Source: Clostridia bacterium (lineage in GTDB: Bacteria; Bacillota_A; Clostridia; Christensenellales; Aristaeellaceae). From it: a stretch of DNA of 15,035 nt. The notes beneath the pieces were generated by a model. The model searched no databases. It was given only the letters and a program-made list of their open reading frames with translations, and was not told where the DNA came from. Shown piece after piece: positions 13,455 through 15,035 of this stretch (positions are counted from its first letter, which is position 1; every line of letters begins with the position of its first letter). The stretch lies in contig WRHG01000027.1 of the NCBI GenBank assembly GCA_009783365.1, positions 1 through 15,035 on the forward strand, given 5' to 3'. Made by a program: the position numbers and the translations under genes.

Positions 13455-14684
13455 ATGGCGATGAAAAGCGATACGTTGTTGATACTCGGCGGTTCTCATT
13501 GCCAGATGAACGCATTTCGCATGGCGCGCCGCAGAGGATATCGGACGGTGCTGTTTGATTACTTGAGTGCGCCTCCCGCGGCGTCGCTTGCGGACCGGCA
13601 CATTCAAGTCAGCACCTTTGACGCGGAAGCCTGCCTGGCCGAAGCCCAAAAACTAGAGCTTTCCGGCGTAATGACGCTGGGTACGGACCAGCCGGTCTAT
13701 ACCGCCGCGTATATTGCCAAGCGGATGGGCTTACCCTGCCTGCTGGACGTGAATACGGCTTTCACAGCCACCAACAAGGCTTGCATGAAGCGGATTTTTA
13801 CGCAGGCGGGCATACCAACGGCCCAGTACCGGCTGACGGATACCGCCATGCTGGCGCAGGTGGATTTAAAAGGCCCCATCGTGCTGAAGCCGACGGACAG
13901 CCAGGGCCAAAAAGGCGTGCTGCTCGTAAAGAACTTACGGGAGGCGGCGGCTTTGGCCCCGCGAACGCTCTCCTATTCAAGGCAGCGGCTGCTGCTCTGC
14001 GAAACCTACTATCCCAGCGAAGAAATCACCGTAAGCGCTTGGGTGGCGGCGGGGCGGGCCCATCTGTTGACCGTAACCGACAGGCGCACCTTTCCCCACA
14101 GGAGGCACATCGGGGTATGCGCCGCCCATTGCTTCCCATCCCGGGCGGCCCGGGAACATACGCGGGAAGTTGAAAGGCTCACGCAGGCAGTGACGGACGC
14201 TTTCGCCATCCCGGCCGGACCGCTGTATATCCAGATGCTTATCGGCGCGCGGGGAGTGCTGGTAAATGAAATGGCATGCCGTATCGGCGGCGCTTTTGAG
14301 GATGTGTTCATCCCCAAGGCATCAGGTTTCGATATCCTATCCGCCGTGATGGAGGCCGCGCTGGGCAGGGAGCCGCCCCCGCCCGCGAGCCCCGTTTCCC
14401 ATGGCTGCGCGCGGGAGTTGATGCTGTTCGCCCGGGAGGGGACGATCGCCGCCTTGACGCCTCCGGAAACGCTGCTGTCGCTTCCGTTCGTGCTGGACGC
14501 GGGGTACTATTTCACGCTCGGCGACAGGATTCCGCCATTTGAGCACGCGGGCGCCCGGCTTGGCTATGCCGTGCTGTGGGCCGAAAACGAAACGGACATG
14601 TCCCGTTACCTGGCGCAATTCTACGACGTTTTTCAGGTCGAGGACTCCACGGGCCGCCCCATGCTTCTGCGGCGGGAGGATTGA
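13455..14684 (+). CDS. ATP-grasp carboxylate-amine/thiol ligase-like protein
   Basis: A 409-residue cytoplasmic ATP-grasp enzyme. Residues 1-105 are a Rossmann-like pre-ATP-grasp domain (LLILGGSHCQMNAFRMARRRG). The ATP-grasp core spans about 110-290, with Lys145-Pro-Thr-Asp-Ser-Gln-Gly (ATP-binding loop) and Asn271-Glu272 then ARG276-IGG279 (metal and phosphate site). The last 110 residues resemble the extra C-terminal domain (LAL_C2-like) of amino-acid ligases. Such enzymes join a carboxylate, through an acyl phosphate, to an amine or other nucleophile. The substrate is not recognisable, and it is not a clear PurK, PurT, Ddl or biotin carboxylase. ATG 13455 follows AAGGAG (13444-13450); ATG 13461 is an alternative. 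It is divergent from the second TusA and followed by a strong terminator. A role joined to sulfur metabolism is only inferred. Confidence 0.88.
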   Translation: MAMKSDTLLILGGSHCQMNAFRMARRRGYRTVLFDYLSAPPAASLADRHIQVSTFDAEACLAEAQKLELSGVMTLGTDQPVYTAAYIAKRMGLPCLLDVNTAFTATNKACMKRIFTQAGIPTAQYRLTDTAMLAQVDLKGPIVLKPTDSQGQKGVLLVKNLREAAALAPRTLSYSRQRLLLCETYYPSEEITVSAWVAAGRAHLLTVTDRRTFPHRRHIGVCAAHCFPSRAAREHTREVERLTQAVTDAFAIPAGPLYIQMLIGARGVLVNEMACRIGGAFEDVFIPKASGFDILSAVMEAALGREPPPPASPVSHGCARELMLFAREGTIAALTPPETLLSLPFVLDAGYYFTLGDRIPPFEHAGARLGYAVLWAENETDMSRYLAQFYDVFQVEDSTGRPMLLRRED

Positions 14685-14754
14685 CCCGCGCCGGGGCTTC
14701 GCATCAGGGCCGACGCGACCCTCAAAGCGCGCGGAAACATACGCCCATCTATAA

Positions 14755-14796
14755 CCTAATGCCCGCGCAAACGCGCGGGCATTAGGCCCCTTTTTT
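14755..14796 (+). terminator. Strong Rho-independent terminator after the ATP-grasp gene
   Basis: CCTAATGCCCGCG (14755-14767) pairs perfectly with CGCGGGCATTAGG (14774-14786). One further C-G pair closes a 4-base loop, giving a 14-bp stem. CCCC and six T follow (14787-14796). The rest of the 14685-14836 gap shows no gene. Confidence 0.95.
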
Positions 14797-14836
14797 GTAC
14801 TGCCAATCACGGCTTCGTTTCATCGCCGTTATTGAT

Positions 14837-15035
14837 CTAGGGTTGTTCGGCTGGTTCCGCGCCGCTTTCGACGGCCGGCGAGGCGGTTTGCTTGGAGCTG
14901 CTGTTCCCGCCGCCGTTGTTGCTTCCGCCGCCGTTATTGGTTCCGCCGCCGTTGTTGGTTCCGCCGCCGTTGTTGGTTCCGCCGCCGTTGCTGGCCCCGC
15001 CGCTGTTGGTGCCGCCGTTGTTGGTTCCGCCGCCG
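14837..15035 (-). CDS. C-terminal end of a protein with Gly/Thr/Asn-rich repeats (5' part outside window)
   Basis: An open minus-strand frame of at least 65 codons runs from the right edge to TAG at 14837-14839. It encodes units of Gly-Gly-Gly-Thr-Asn-Asn, some with Ser or Ala changes and two shortened to five residues, then a Ser/Lys/Ala/Glu/Pro tail ending in AEQP. It has no start codon in the window because the gene begins beyond it. Evidence that it is coding: repeat units of 18 bases (and 15) keep the frame, variation is mostly silent or conservative, and the frame ends cleanly. The tail looks disordered and flexible, as in linkers or C-terminal tails of surface or regulatory proteins. 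The function of the main protein cannot be judged. The hairpin at 14755-14786 lies downstream but has no T-run on this strand. Confidence 0.65.
   Translation of the reverse strand, partial: GGGTNNGGTNSGGASNGGGTNNGGGTNNGGGTNNGGGSNNGGGNSSSKQTASPAVESGAEPAEQP
14903..15035. repeat. Tandem 18-bp repeats (in-frame minisatellite)
   Basis: About seven to eight units of the form GGTTCCGCCGCCGTTGTT occur on the plus strand, three nearly identical in a row at about 14933-14986 and others degenerate or 15 bases long. They code for hexapeptides on the minus strand and continue past the window edge. Confidence 0.9.

Noticed and set aside
14903..15035. Possible CRISPR array
   Set aside because: Repeats are 18 bases with no unique spacers between them and keep a coding frame, so they are a coding tandem repeat.

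Overview
The window looks like chromosomal DNA from a moderately G+C-rich, low-oxygen Firmicute, most likely a gut-type Clostridia. This rests on strong AAGGAGG-like ribosome binding sites, some GTG/TTG starts, Gram-positive-style signal and lipoprotein peptides, and protein families typical of those anaerobes. The species cannot be named from the sequence alone. No tRNA, rRNA, insertion sequence, CRISPR array or phage gene was found.

Left part (1-5400), signalling. The 3' part of a membrane diguanylate cyclase is followed by a clean extended -10 promoter and a 953-residue hybrid sensor kinase. A YczE-type membrane protein is probably co-transcribed with the kinase. Facing them on the minus strand is an OmpR-type regulator whose receiver domain lacks the phosphorylation residues.

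Middle (5400-9120). Two envelope-targeted rhodaneses lie on the minus strand: a tandem-domain protein with a cleavable signal peptide, and a lipoprotein of the SseA type. Each is followed by a hairpin terminator. Diverging from the lipoprotein gene is a GT-C (family 39-like) membrane glycosyltransferase, probably unrelated to sulfur.

Right part (9117-14700), the most distinctive region. A minus-strand operon encodes, in order, the N-terminal half of a YeeE/YedE thiosulfate-type transporter, a TusA sulfur carrier, the C-terminal half of the transporter, and a thioredoxin-reductase-like flavoprotein fused to a degenerate thioredoxin domain. A divergent LysR regulator controls the other side of an operator-rich intergenic region. 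Next come a second TusA on the minus strand and a divergent ATP-grasp ligase ending at a very strong terminator. Together with the exported rhodaneses, these genes suggest a sulfane-sulfur or thiosulfate capture, import, relay and reduction module. The link between the rhodaneses and the import operon is an inference from proximity.

Right edge (14837-15035). The C-terminal end of a minus-strand gene encodes a low-complexity tail built of Gly-Gly-Gly-Thr-Asn-Asn repeats.
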